Of a stretch of 64,000 bases of DNA, positions 19,429 to 28,599 are shown piece after piece (position 1 is the stretch's first letter; each line of letters starts with the position of its first letter). The notes beneath the pieces are model-generated. The model worked only from the letters and a program-made list of their open reading frames with translations, ran no database searches and was not told the origin of the DNA. The translations under genes and the position numbers were made by a program. The stretch is taken from the NCBI RefSeq assembly GCF_009858175.1, contig NZ_CP047393.1, forward strand, positions 3,410,001 to 3,474,000, in the 5' to 3' direction. The DNA is from Pontibacillus sp. HMF3514. Its GTDB lineage: Bacteria; Bacillota; Bacilli; Bacillales; BH030062.

Positions 19429-21867
19429 TTAATCACCAACAACCACTGATGCTGGTTCTGATATAGAGAAGTTTAAATTATGGTCAATTGGAATGACGTA
19501 AAGTTCATAGTTTCCTGGTCCTATTTCTGAACCACTGAAGGTTACTTGTTCTGACCAAATCCCTTTTGGACTTCCATCATGACCGCTAGATGCTTTTGCA
19601 TATCCAGCAGATTTATTTTCATACAAAATCGCCTTCAACGCACCACCTGGATTTGTTAATTGTGGATCTTTCTCTTGTATTGCATCCATAATCATAGAAG
19701 CAGCTTGGTCACGAGTAACACCATCTTCAAACACGACTACATAATATCCAGTAATGTCGTAAGGTGATTGAGACTCATCCCCTTCACCAATGTCATCGAA
19801 TTCAACTCCAATGTCATTTGGTGTCGCGCCTCCACCTTCTTTGTTATCAATATAAGTTACATTTTGAACTTGGGCTACCCATCCATCTACAATCGTTGCA
19901 CCTGATACTTCAAAACTATTTCCAGAAAGGTCTGCGATAGCACCTGACTGAATGGAAAGATCGTTTGCTTGGTAATTATCATCAAACGAATGACCTTCTC
20001 CTAATGTTACAGTTATCTTTGAATCCTTAATCTCAACTGTTGCACCCTCAACATTTAAATTCGTTGCTGTAATTGACTCCAATACTATTGAAGGGTCTGC
20101 GAACGTAATACTTTCATTAAAATAAAGATCTAACGTTTTAGCAGAGCTTGTTTCAGCATACTCTAGCTCTGGTCCTGCATTGTCTGTTAACGCACCTTCA
20201 TCAAGCGTCTTTATAATCGCTATTTCATTATCCTCTTCAAATCCTATATCAAATGTAAAGGATCCTTTCATCTGTTCAGAGTCACGACTCCATTTTGCTC
20301 CTACAAAACTTCCGGTTGCATCATCATCCCAATCATTATCTTGTTCTACAGGCTCACCATATAAATAGTTCGCTAGAAGAACAAACTGATCTTTCATTGC
20401 AGAAAGTACTTCTTGAGAATCTTGCTCAGGAAGTAGAATGATTTCTTCCATTTCAATAAGCTTATTGTCAGAGAAAATATAATCTCTCTTGTATTCAAAG
20501 TTATAAGGGTTTACCCCTTGATACGTAAGTTTATTCTCTCCCTCTTCTAAGAGAGTTCCTTCTTGAATTGTTTTAACTTCTTTCTTTGTCATACCTAGTA
20601 ATGCTTGTTGCATACCCGAATCTGACTCTTCAGGTATAACCACTTTGGCTGATTCACTTAATTTAGATTCAACATCATCTTTCACAGCAACAACGCTATA
20701 ATAATAGGTTTCGCCAGCTTCAACATCAATATCTAAATACATAGAATCTGTATAACGCGTTTCACCCTCAAGAGATTGTAATAGACTATATTGTCCATTT
20801 TCAGAATAACTAAAGTAAACATTATAGAAATCCGCATCACTCACTTCATCCCAATTGACGATTACACCTCCATAAGGTAAGAAGTTTATCTCGACATTGT
20901 CAGGATGCTTCGTAGTTTTAGTTTCTAAATTGTCGATGTCGTCATTAAAGAGATGAGTCCAATCTTGCAGTTCATCTGTTGAAACAGCAAAGTTTAAGTT
21001 CCCTGAATCTCCTAATACAAAGGATGTGATTCCTACTAACTCACCATATTCATTGAATAATCCTCCACCGGAACTCCCTTGCGTGATAGGGGCTGTAATT
21101 TGAATTAATTCTACACCTTCATTATAGAACCCACTAACCATTCCAGTTGAAGCTGTATTTTGTAAGGACATTGGGTTACCGATTGTAACAATGTCATCCC
21201 CTTTTGTTAGAAGGTCAGGATCACCTATTTGAACAGGTTCAACATCCATAGGCTGTTCTGTTTTAATTAAAGCTAAATCCGCATCTTTTTTAGCTTTGAC
21301 AATACCCTCAACGGCGTAAGTGTCTCCATTGTTTAGCGTAACCTTTCCGGATTTCATACCAGCGATTACATGTTCATTGGTAAGAATAAGACCTTCCCCT
21401 ACAATGACGCCACTTCCTTGTGCGTATTCGGTTTCTACCATAACGACTTTCGGGTCATTGTTTTTTATGATATCTTGCGTGCTTAACGTTTCAGGTTTTT
21501 CTTGAGTGGTAAATGAGAAGTGTACTTCCTCTTTAATTTCTTTGTTTCGTGCTGATCTTACACTATCTTTTATGTATAAGTCGTAATCATGATTGTAAGC
21601 ATAAGCTGATTCATTAACCACCTTCAAAGTGGAGTCGTTCACCCATTTTAAGGTAATATCCTCTAACTTTTGGTCATCCTCATTTAAGATGTAGACAGAG
21701 TCTTCATCTACAGACTCTTGGTTCATATCTGTATTGAAATGAACCGTCCACATCTTGTTCACCGGCACATTAGATTGTTGTGATAACTGTGCAAATGAAA
21801 GGTTTGGATTGATAGTAAAAACGAAAGAAAATAAAGCGAAAATAGTAACTACTTTCAAATGTCGAAT
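19429..21867 (-). CDS. Secreted HtrA-like serine protease with SbsA-type Ig and fibronectin-like domains
   Basis: About 812 residues. A signal peptide (VVTIFALFSFVFTINP, cut near SFA-Q) is followed by an SbsA/Big_5 Ig-like domain (VPVNKMWTVHFNTDMN to VHFSFTT). Next comes a trypsin-fold protease with all three catalytic residues: His in LILTNEHVIAG, Asp in DADLALIKT and Ser in ITQGSSGGGLF. An FN3-like domain (VIVNWDEVSDADFYNVYFSY), an unknown alpha/beta region and further Ig-like domains fill the C-terminus. There is no PDZ domain or membrane anchor. The start is odd: TTG at 21858 is 17 bases from AGGAGG, whereas ATT at 21867 lies eight bases from it and adds the basic residues MRH. I therefore prefer ATT. 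Likely role: surface protein processing or quality control. Confidence 0.85.
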   Translation of the reverse strand: MRHLKVVTIFALFSFVFTINPNLSFAQLSQQSNVPVNKMWTVHFNTDMNQESVDEDSVYILNEDDQKLEDITLKWVNDSTLKVVNESAYAYNHDYDLYIKDSVRSARNKEIKEEVHFSFTTQEKPETLSTQDIIKNNDPKVVMVETEYAQGSGVIVGEGLILTNEHVIAGMKSGKVTLNNGDTYAVEGIVKAKKDADLALIKTEQPMDVEPVQIGDPDLLTKGDDIVTIGNPMSLQNTASTGMVSGFYNEGVELIQITAPITQGSSGGGLFNEYGELVGITSFVLGDSGNLNFAVSTDELQDWTHLFNDDIDNLETKTTKHPDNVEINFLPYGGVIVNWDEVSDADFYNVYFSYSENGQYSLLQSLEGETRYTDSMYLDIDVEAGETYYYSVVAVKDDVESKLSESAKVVIPEESDSGMQQALLGMTKKEVKTIQEGTLLEEGENKLTYQGVNPYNFEYKRDYIFSDNKLIEMEEIILLPEQDSQEVLSAMKDQFVLLANYLYGEPVEQDNDWDDDATGSFVGAKWSRDSEQMKGSFTFDIGFEEDNEIAIIKTLDEGALTDNAGPELEYAETSSAKTLDLYFNESITFADPSIVLESITATNLNVEGATVEIKDSKITVTLGEGHSFDDNYQANDLSIQSGAIADLSGNSFEVSGATIVDGWVAQVQNVTYIDNKEGGGATPNDIGVEFDDIGEGDESQSPYDITGYYVVVFEDGVTRDQAASMIMDAIQEKDPQLTNPGGALKAILYENKSAGYAKASSGHDGSPKGIWSEQVTFSGSEIGPGNYELYVIPIDHNLNFSISEPASVVVGD

Positions 21868-22289
21868 AAGATCATCCTCCTATATATATTATTCAAAAAA
21901 TAATCGAATGAGCTCATATTACCATAAGTAAATAGGTGTTTTTGTCGAATTTTGTCCTTTTATCTTTGAGACTAAAAAAGAGAACTTATGAATCATAAAT
22001 GATACTTTTTTATCCAAATTGTATGGTTTTATATTCTTTCGCTAAACCAAAAGACTCATAGATTTAGGTGAATGCCTGTAACTCCCGGTTTTCGGCAAGT
22101 TCAGCTACAAGTGCCTGACCCCCATCGCTTTAAAGCAGTGGGGGTCAGGCACTTGTAGCGGAGGAAATGCATCTTTAAAGGGTGATTTTACTCAAAAGAT
22201 TCACATGTCAGTATTAAACCCTATTCAAAATTGATGTATATGATAAACTAGATTTACAAATTTTTAACTTTCCAATTTGAGAGGTTTTT
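21868..22289. other. Intergenic region: protease promoter side, a REP element, and leader of a small gene
   Basis: The region is AT-rich apart from one REP hairpin at 22104-22159. AGGAGGATG (21876-21884, minus strand) is the protease ribosome binding site and overlaps a six-codon ATG frame. GAGAGG at 22278-22283 serves the small gene at 22290. No other structure was recognised. Confidence 0.6.
22104..22159. repeat. REP palindrome 1
   Basis: Perfect long inverted repeat with arms GCTACAAGTGCCTGACCCCC and the complementary GGGGGTCAGGCACTTGTAGC around a CGCTTTAAAGCAG loop. The pairing extends beyond the common 13-base arm by seven bases, making this the longest stem of the family in the window. 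It lies between the protease and the small gene at 22290. Confidence 0.9.
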
Positions 22290-22496
22290 ATGAGTATATC
22301 TGACGTTAGACAGGAAACATTGAATAAAATTGTAGAAATTATTGAACAGGAACATAACATCGAGATCACAGAAAATAATAAACACCACATTATGCACGTA
22401 TTAAATCAAATGCACGGCCAATCACACAGAGCTGGAATGACAGAAGGAATCAATGTAGCTAAACAATTTAAAGAATTTCAGAACAATCAGGTATAA
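22290..22496 (+). CDS. Small conserved-looking hypothetical protein (68 residues)
   Basis: 68 residues, largely helical and charged, His-rich in the middle (NNKHHIMHVLNQMHGQSHRA). No signal peptide or membrane helix. GAGAGG lies seven bases before the ATG. Codon use is normal for the window, and no opposing gene is a better candidate. I do not recognise the family. It precedes the HD-GYP-type gene by 149 bases on the same strand, but no promoter or terminator between them was convincing. Confidence 0.6.
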   Translation: MSISDVRQETLNKIVEIIEQEHNIEITENNKHHIMHVLNQMHGQSHRAGMTEGINVAKQFKEFQNNQV

Positions 22497-22645
22497 AAGT
22501 ACTAGTTTCTTCCCCACTTTCACAGAGCTCTTACACTTACTAGGAAAAAATCATATTATTTTGATTTAAAAATATTAAATCATTCCGATACACTTAGATA
22601 GTTGAAAAAGACTATTTGAATTTCTGGTAAGAGAGAGGGAAGATA

Positions 22646-23611
22646 GTGAGACTTATAAATGTTTCTGAATATAACTATGAGAATATGGTACTAGCTAAAC
22701 CTGTTTATGATTCTAAAAAGCGAATTTTAATCGCTGCAGGGAAAAGTATTAACCCTAGAGTTTTAGATCGTGTGAAAAATATGGGGGTTAGCTATCTTTT
22801 TATTGAAGATGAAATATCTAAGGGAATTGATATTGAGGATATGCTAGATATGCCTAAATGGACAGATTGTATTCAAACGATAAAAGAGTATTTTGAACAA
22901 GCTCAGAATGAAGATGCACCTAATATTCTCCCTATTCAAAAGGTAGCCGACCAATTAATTGAAGAAGTAAAGAAAAGACCGACGCTGGTAACCATTCCAT
23001 CTGGTGCTATTGACCAAGAGCTTCAACCTTACGCGCATGCTGTAAACGTCACGATCCTATCATTACTAACAGCGAAAAAAATGGGTTATAACAACATTCA
23101 GATGAAAGAACTTGCCCTAGGTACCCTCTTACATGATATCGGTAAAGCCATTACAGACGAATACAGTAATCACCAAGAAGAAGGGTTTAACCATTTGAGA
23201 AGCAACCGACAAATCAGCCTAATGTCAGCGCATATTGCATATCAACACCATGAAACGATTGATGGAAAAGGCGCTCCACGACAACTAACTGAAGTATTAG
23301 AGGTAGGTCAAATAGCTGGTGTTGCAAACAACTATGAAAATCACATCTCAAAAGAACAATTGTTACCGCATCAAGCCATGGAGGCCATTATGGCTACTTC
23401 AGATGTGACGTACAGCTTTGGAGTCGTTCAAGCTTTTAGTCAAGCCGTTCCTACATACCCTCCAGGAACAAAAGTTATAATTGCATCAAAAGAAGACGGG
23501 ATCGTTACCCGTGTACAACAACACTTACAAAGACCCGTTGTGCGCGTTTTATCCAAGGGACGCGATATTGATTTAGCAGATCACCCTACTTTGATGATTG
23601 AGCCTATGTAA
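22646..23611 (+). CDS. HD-GYP-type protein, probable cyclic-di-GMP phosphodiesterase variant
   Basis: 321 residues. GTG start after GAGAGAGGGAAG. The N-terminal 110 residues resemble the PilZ-like/DUF3391-type domain found before HD-GYP domains (YDSKKRILIAAGKSINPRVL). The HD domain follows: His in YAHAVNVT, the metal pair in LLHDIGKA (about 161-168), the second His cluster AHIAYQHHE and IDGKGAPR (about 196-211). The canonical HHExxDGxGYP motif reads HHETIDGKGAP, so Tyr of GYP is Ala. Known Bacillaceae relatives hydrolyse cyclic di-GMP, and the metal ligands look intact. The gene ends four bases before a half-REP arm and 13 bases before REP 2. Confidence 0.85.
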   Translation: MRLINVSEYNYENMVLAKPVYDSKKRILIAAGKSINPRVLDRVKNMGVSYLFIEDEISKGIDIEDMLDMPKWTDCIQTIKEYFEQAQNEDAPNILPIQKVADQLIEEVKKRPTLVTIPSGAIDQELQPYAHAVNVTILSLLTAKKMGYNNIQMKELALGTLLHDIGKAITDEYSNHQEEGFNHLRSNRQISLMSAHIAYQHHETIDGKGAPRQLTEVLEVGQIAGVANNYENHISKEQLLPHQAMEAIMATSDVTYSFGVVQAFSQAVPTYPPGTKVIIASKEDGIVTRVQQHLQRPVVRVLSKGRDIDLADHPTLMIEPM

Positions 23612-23623
23612 AAGTGCCTGTAA

Positions 23624-23677
23624 AAGTGCCTGACCCCCACCGCGTTAATACAGTAAAGCAGTGGGGGTCAGGCACTT
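23624..23677. repeat. REP palindrome 2 (flanks the RAYT gene, overlaps its stop codon)
   Basis: Arms AAGTGCCTGACCCCCAC and GTGGGGGTCAGGCACTT around a 20-base loop with CGCGTTAATACAGTAAAGCA. An extra left half-arm AAAGTGCCTG lies just before it at 23611-23620. The right arm overlaps the TAA (23676-23678) of the transposase gene. Confidence 0.9.
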
Positions 23678-24209
23678 ATTCATTTACATATTCTTTGTAC
23701 TGTTTTTGCTTAGGAGTTATAAAATGTTTCAGTACTTTACCAGTATCTACAAAACCGTCATTTTTATCACTCATCATATAGATATTATAGCTACTCCATC
23801 TGTAAGACTCAGGTGATAAAACAATCCCAGCCTTTACAGGGTTTAAATGTATATATTTACTCACCTCTAGCAGATAATCAATAGATTTAATCACACTGGC
23901 GTAGTAACGTCCTTGAAATAGATGACCTGTGACTTCATACCGCTTGTTATAATACTTTGCGTACTTAAATTGAATAAACTTCATAATCTCTCCACTTGTA
24001 TGATTATCTACTTCAATTAACAAATGAATATGATTCGTCATTAAGCAATAAGCGTGAAGCTTAAAGGGATACTCTGATTGACATAGTTTCACCAGATCTA
24101 AATATTGATTATAATCTGCTTCATCATTAAACAAACTACTCCCACGATTCCCCCGAGCTGTGATATGAAACATTGCTCCAGGATACCAAATCCTTGGATT
24201 CCTAGCCAT
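23676..24209 (-). CDS. REP-associated tyrosine transposase (RAYT, Y1_Tnp/HUH family)
   Basis: 177 residues, the expected size. The N-terminus RIWYPGAMFHITARGNRG is the typical RAYT start. The HUH metal motif is TNHIHLLIE (about 57-65). The catalytic Tyr is expected in SKYIHLNPVKAG (about 114-125), followed by RWSSY. RAYTs are single-copy, domesticated relatives of IS200/IS605 transposases that act on REP palindromes at the DNA level. Here REP copies lie directly on both sides (23624-23677 and 24371-24424), and seven more are nearby. This arrangement strongly supports the pairing. ATG at 24209 is preceded by GAGGAGG at good spacing. It is not part of an operon with neighbours. Confidence 0.93.
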   Translation of the reverse strand: MARNPRIWYPGAMFHITARGNRGSSLFNDEADYNQYLDLVKLCQSEYPFKLHAYCLMTNHIHLLIEVDNHTSGEIMKFIQFKYAKYYNKRYEVTGHLFQGRYYASVIKSIDYLLEVSKYIHLNPVKAGIVLSPESYRWSSYNIYMMSDKNDGFVDTGKVLKHFITPKQKQYKEYVNE

Positions 24210-24370
24210 TCATCAACATACCTCCTCTTATAGATTGAATAAAGATTAATACAAGAAAGAGGATTATGCGAATATATGAAATTTAAATTTAAGCTCTATC
24301 AACTCCATATAATTTAAATACACTGAGGATAAATTCGAAACATAGCATCAGATTTCTCCCTATAATATAA

Positions 24371-24424
24371 AAGTGCCTGACCCCCACTGCTTTATCACAT
24401 CACCGCGGTGGGGGTCAGGCACTT
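24371..24424. repeat. REP palindrome 3 (flanks the RAYT gene)
   Basis: Arms AAGTGCCTGACCCCCAC and GGTGGGGGTCAGGCACTT with a TGCTTTATCACATCACCGC loop. The right arm ends one base before the TAG of the lacI-type gene at 24426. Together with REP 2 it brackets the RAYT gene. Confidence 0.9.
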
Positions 24425-24425
24425 C

Positions 24426-25409
24426 CTACTTCACAGATTCTCGCTCCACTAACTCCGTAACCAAACTATAATGCTTCTCAACGTCTTCTCCAGTGAACAG
24501 TTGAAAAATCATATGAGCTGACAAAGCGCCTACTTCGTATTTTGGCTGACGAATGGTGGTTAATGGTGGATTTAAATACTCGGAAATTTGTATATCATCA
24601 AAACCAATAATCGAAATGTCCTCTGGCACACGTATCCCATTATCAGCAAAGGCTTTCAATCCACCGATCGCCATTTCATCATTGGCATAAAAGATAGCGT
24701 CTGGTAAGTTTTGTTGAGCGATTAACATCTTTGTTGAGCGATATCCGCTTTCTCTCTGAAAATCCCCCGTGAACTTAAAACGAGATTGGAAGGTAAGATT
24801 ATGCTTCTCTAATGCATCTCGATACCCTTTATAACGCATATCACTATCATGCGAGTTTTTGGGACCACTAATAAACGCAATCGATTTGTGCCCTTTCTCA
24901 ATCAAATGCTCTGTCGCTATCCTCCCACCTTGATAATTGTCTACTTCTACATGGAGAATATGCGGATTATCTAGATGACGATCCAAAACGACAACAGGAA
25001 AATCAGCATTGGCAGATGATTGAATAATATCATCACTTACATTGTGAGCCAGAACAATTGCGCCATCTACTCTTTTCTCTTTTAAAAACTTTGTAGCCGT
25101 GGAATCATCTCCACCTATCGCACTACAAGCAATTAGATCGTATCCATTAGCTGTCGTCACCTCTTGGATCCCTCTAATTAACTCAGAATAGAACGGTCCA
25201 GATAAATCATGTAATATTAAAGCAATCGTATTCGTTTTGGTTCTCTTTAAATCTGATGCGAATCCATTCTTCTGATAATGTAATTCTTCGGCAGCTTGTA
25301 ATACTTTTTGTAACGTAGCATCGCTTACCTTCTTCACACCATTCAAAGCATAGGAAGCTGTTGAGACAGCTACACCCGCTCGCTTGGCTACATCTTTAAT
25401 CGTCGCCAT
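24426..25409 (-). CDS. LacI-family transcriptional regulator of the sugar operon
   Basis: 327 residues. The N-terminal helix-turn-helix ATIKDVAKRAGVAVSTASYA and hinge (LQAAEELHYQKNG) are followed by a periplasmic-binding-protein-like effector domain (NTIALILHDLSGPFYSELIR; ISIIGFDDIQISEYLNPPLT). LacI proteins bind short palindromes and release them on binding a sugar. It is the last gene after an ABC transporter (order on the minus strand: binding protein, two permeases, regulator), with REP 4 in the 86-base gap. Two identical ATCGAAACGTTTCA palindromes at the divergent promoters 3 kb away are its likely operators. Confidence 0.93.
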   Translation of the reverse strand: MATIKDVAKRAGVAVSTASYALNGVKKVSDATLQKVLQAAEELHYQKNGFASDLKRTKTNTIALILHDLSGPFYSELIRGIQEVTTANGYDLIACSAIGGDDSTATKFLKEKRVDGAIVLAHNVSDDIIQSSANADFPVVVLDRHLDNPHILHVEVDNYQGGRIATEHLIEKGHKSIAFISGPKNSHDSDMRYKGYRDALEKHNLTFQSRFKFTGDFQRESGYRSTKMLIAQQNLPDAIFYANDEMAIGGLKAFADNGIRVPEDISIIGFDDIQISEYLNPPLTTIRQPKYEVGALSAHMIFQLFTGEDVEKHYSLVTELVERESVK

Positions 25410-25430
25410 TTATATAACCTCCGATTCAAA

Positions 25431-25482
25431 GGTGCCTGACCCCCACCACTTTAACGCGATAGCGTGGTGGGGGTCAGGCACC
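25431..25482. repeat. REP palindrome 4 (between permease and lacI-type gene)
   Basis: Arms GGTGCCTGACCCCCACCA and TGGTGGGGGTCAGGCACC around CTTTAACGCGATAGCG. It occupies most of the gap within the operon, so the transcript must carry this hairpin between the permease and regulator coding regions. It could reduce expression of the regulator. Confidence 0.9.
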
Positions 25483-25495
25483 CTTCCTACTACAT

Positions 25496-26326
25496 CTATT
25501 TGATACCCGACATTGTAAATCCTTCTACAATGTATTTTTGGAAGAAGGAGAAGATAATTATGATCGGGATCACCATAAATGCTGCCCCTGCCATTTGGAG
25601 TGCAAAGTTACTTGCGTATTGTCCTTGTAACAAGGAAAGTCCTACTGATAGTGTGTATAAGCTATCATCACTCGCGATGATTAATGGCCAGATAAAGCTG
25701 TTCCAACCGGCAATAAACGTTAAAATCCCTTGTACAGCAAATATCGGTTTTGCTACAGGTATAATTAACCGGAAGAAGATATAAAACTCTCCTGCCCCAT
25801 CTAACCGAGCTGCTTCTATCAAATCATCTGGTACAGTCGTCATAAACTGTCTAAATAAGAAAATACTAAACGCTACAGCAAGACCAGGAAGAATAATCCC
25901 AACCATAGTATTCGTTAATCCTACTTCATTTAATAGAAGATAAACAGGAATCATTGTTACCTGTCCTGGGATCATCATGGTTGCAAGCACTAAAAAGAAC
26001 AATTTATCTCTTCCTTTAAAGGAATACTTAGCAAACCCATAACCAGCCATAGCATTAAATAATAACCCAACAAAGGATGCAAAAACGATGATAACCGTAT
26101 TCATAAAGTAAATACCAAAATCTAGCTTAGTAAATAAATGAACAAAGTTTTCAATTGTAGGATTTTCCGGGAATATGGTAGGTGGAAACGCTAACACTTC
26201 ACTTTCGGGTTTAAACGCACTCAAGATCATCCATAAAAAAGGAATCGATACGAGAAATCCACCCAATACCAATAATATGGTTACAATGGTTTTCTCGATG
26301 CGATTTTTGTTGTCTCGACTTGCCAT
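25496..26326 (-). CDS. Sugar ABC transporter permease (MalG/CUT1 type)
   Basis: 276 residues from ATG at 26326 (GAGAGG ten bases upstream; the GTG at 26335 is too close to it). Six hydrophobic segments. The EAA loop that contacts the ATPase reads DDLIEAARLDGAGEFYIFFR, followed by IIPVAKPI. It forms the membrane channel with the permease encoded 21 bases upstream and imports a sugar presented by the binding protein at 27.3 kb. No ATPase gene is present; CUT1 systems of Bacillales often share a common MsmX-type ATPase encoded elsewhere. Confidence 0.93.
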   Translation of the reverse strand: MASRDNKNRIEKTIVTILLVLGGFLVSIPFLWMILSAFKPESEVLAFPPTIFPENPTIENFVHLFTKLDFGIYFMNTVIIVFASFVGLLFNAMAGYGFAKYSFKGRDKLFFLVLATMMIPGQVTMIPVYLLLNEVGLTNTMVGIILPGLAVAFSIFLFRQFMTTVPDDLIEAARLDGAGEFYIFFRLIIPVAKPIFAVQGILTFIAGWNSFIWPLIIASDDSLYTLSVGLSLLQGQYASNFALQMAGAAFMVIPIIIIFSFFQKYIVEGFTMSGIK

Positions 26327-26355
26327 GGTTGTCACACCTCTCTTCAGTCATTCCA

Positions 26356-27252
26356 TTAATAATCTGCTTCCGATTTACTAAACTTAAATTGAACCAATGT
26401 TACAATGATGATCATGATAAATAATACAAACGATGCAGCTGCAGCATATCCAAATTCACTGAACTGGAAACCTTCCTTATATATAAATAACGCAACAGAT
26501 AATGTCCCATTTAGTGGACCACCGTCTGTCATGACAAAAGGTTCCTCGAAAAATTGCATCCATCCAATTAAGGTTGTAACCGTTACAAAGAATGTCGCAT
26601 ATCGCAACAGAGGTAGTGTGACATTAAATAAAATTTGAATTCGATTTGCCCCATCCATTTCAGCTGCTTCATAATAGCTTTTCGGAATACCTTGCAATGC
26701 AGCTAAAAAGATGATCATATTAATTCCGATCCCTTTCCAAACAGCCAAAATAATTAATGAAATTTTAGCAATTGTCGGTTCCTGCAACCAAGGAATCTTA
26801 TCGATACTAATCAATGAAAGAATATAGTTAAGCAATCCATAGTCCGTGTTGTATAAATATCCCCAAATCACAGCAATTGCAACAATATTTGTGATTGATG
26901 GCATGTAATAAACCCCTCGAAAGGTCCTGAAGAGCCAATTACTTCCATAGTTAAGCATAAGAGCAACAGACAGAGAAGATATAATAACTAACGGTACCCC
27001 AATCACAACATAAAACGCTGTATTGTAGATCGATTTTAGAAACTTTTCATCTGAGAACAAATCAGTATAATTCTCCAAACCAACAAAACTTACATTAGAA
27101 AAATTAGCTAACCCTTTTAAATCCATATCCGTAAAGCTAACGCCAAAAGCAATAATAATCGGAATGATGAAAAAGATAACCAATAAAATTACGGCTGGTG
27201 CAATGAATAGATAAGGAAATTTATTAATGGGTTTGCCAGATAAACGGTTCAT
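26356..27252 (-). CDS. Sugar ABC transporter permease (MalF/CUT1 type)
   Basis: 298 residues with six hydrophobic segments (first at about 14-36). The EAA loop reads KSYYEAAEMDGANRIQILFN, then VTLPLL. It pairs with the downstream MalG-type permease, from which it is separated by 21-30 bases. The ATG at 27252 begins NRLSGKPINKFPYLFIAPAV, a usual MalF-like cytoplasmic start without the long E. coli N-terminal extension. Confidence 0.93.
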   Translation of the reverse strand: MNRLSGKPINKFPYLFIAPAVILLVIFFIIPIIIAFGVSFTDMDLKGLANFSNVSFVGLENYTDLFSDEKFLKSIYNTAFYVVIGVPLVIISSLSVALMLNYGSNWLFRTFRGVYYMPSITNIVAIAVIWGYLYNTDYGLLNYILSLISIDKIPWLQEPTIAKISLIILAVWKGIGINMIIFLAALQGIPKSYYEAAEMDGANRIQILFNVTLPLLRYATFFVTVTTLIGWMQFFEEPFVMTDGGPLNGTLSVALFIYKEGFQFSEFGYAAAASFVLFIMIIIVTLVQFKFSKSEADY

Positions 27253-27328
27253 TGTCTTACACCACCTAATTCCATCTTGATGTAGATGAAAGGCAGGTGA
27301 AATCTATTGATCTCACCTGCGAATCATT

Positions 27329-28567
27329 TTAATCTTCTGTAATTAATTCTTGCGCGGTCTTATTGAATTTCTCTAGTTCTTTTTCTAAATCCGCATCTCC
27401 TACAACCACTTTTTCTAATGTTGCTAATAGTTCTTGTGCAATACGTTCAAATTGTTCGGTTTGAATACCAGCTTTTGTTTGTTCAAGTTGCTTTCCAAAT
27501 GTTTCATACATTGGATCGTCTTTTAATGCAGCGTCTTCCCATGCTTCTGTACGAGAAGGTAATGTATTAGACGTTTCTAACCAATCTAATTGTGTATCTA
27601 CTTGTGTCATATGAGAAATAAACTTCAGTGAAGCATCCACTTTATCAGTGTTATGGAATACAGCAAGGTTTGAACCACCCATGCTTGACGTTCTAGATTC
27701 TTTCTTAGGCATTACAGCTGTTGCCCATTTACCATCAATACTTGGTGCCTTATCTTGAATAATGTCAATCATCCATGGACCACTAAAGAAGATTGGCTTT
27801 TTCCCAGTCTTGAAACCTTGGATAATGTCCCCGCCTTTTTCTTTTTGACTAAGTCCTTTTTCAAAATAACTCACATAATACTTCATCGCTTCTTTAAATT
27901 CAGGACTATCAAAATTCAAATCCTTATTGGCAAGATCAGCTTCATATCCATTCTGCCAAGCAAAAATAAATGGATTGATTTGGTCATTTCGGTCAATGTC
28001 AATTCCATACTGTCCTTCACCGCGTTCAGCTAGTTTTTTCGCAGCTTTCTGCAATTCAGACCATGTATCTGGTGCCTTGTCATAGCCTACTTCTTTTAAT
28101 AAGTCTGTGCGGTAATACATAACGCGTGTATCAACATACCAAGGAACCCCTACAACTTGATCGTTATATTTCATTGTCGAAACTGATCCTTCGAAGAAAT
28201 TGTCTTGATCAAATGATTCATATTCATCCATGTGTTCAGATAAATCCTTAAATGCACCCGCTTCAGCGAACTCTGGAACCCAAGTTGTTCCGATCTGTAA
28301 CACATCTGGTCCATTTCCTGATGCAACAGCAGTTAATAATTTGTCATGAGCTTTTCCCCAAGGAATAGCTTGTACATCTACAGTGATTTTCGGATTATTC
28401 TCTTCAAAATCTTTTACAAAATCCTTAAGTTTCTTACCTTCTTCACCCATTGCCCATACCTTTAACGTCTTTTCACCATCTGCCGATTCACCATCATTGC
28501 TTCCAGAACAAGCTACTAATACAAGAGATAAAGCCATCATCGAAAATAGAACTAATAATTTTTTCAT
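27329..28567 (-). CDS. Sugar ABC transporter substrate-binding lipoprotein
   Basis: 412 residues. Lipoprotein signal peptide with lipobox LVAC and lipidated Cys20, then SGSNDGES. The rest matches family-1 solute-binding proteins: KVWAMGEEGKKLKDFVKDFE, VASGNGPDVLQIGTTWVPEF and GVPWYVDTRVMYYRTDLLKE. It is tethered outside the membrane and delivers a sugar to the permeases downstream. The neighbouring GH3 enzyme suggests a beta-linked gluco-oligosaccharide, but the sugar cannot be read from the sequence. First gene of the operon, with promoter and operator just upstream. Confidence 0.94.
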   Translation of the reverse strand: MKKLLVLFSMMALSLVLVACSGSNDGESADGEKTLKVWAMGEEGKKLKDFVKDFEENNPKITVDVQAIPWGKAHDKLLTAVASGNGPDVLQIGTTWVPEFAEAGAFKDLSEHMDEYESFDQDNFFEGSVSTMKYNDQVVGVPWYVDTRVMYYRTDLLKEVGYDKAPDTWSELQKAAKKLAERGEGQYGIDIDRNDQINPFIFAWQNGYEADLANKDLNFDSPEFKEAMKYYVSYFEKGLSQKEKGGDIIQGFKTGKKPIFFSGPWMIDIIQDKAPSIDGKWATAVMPKKESRTSSMGGSNLAVFHNTDKVDASLKFISHMTQVDTQLDWLETSNTLPSRTEAWEDAALKDDPMYETFGKQLEQTKAGIQTEQFERIAQELLATLEKVVVGDADLEKELEKFNKTAQELITED

Positions 28568-28599
28568 TTGGATTCTCCTTTGTTGTAAAATGAATAATC

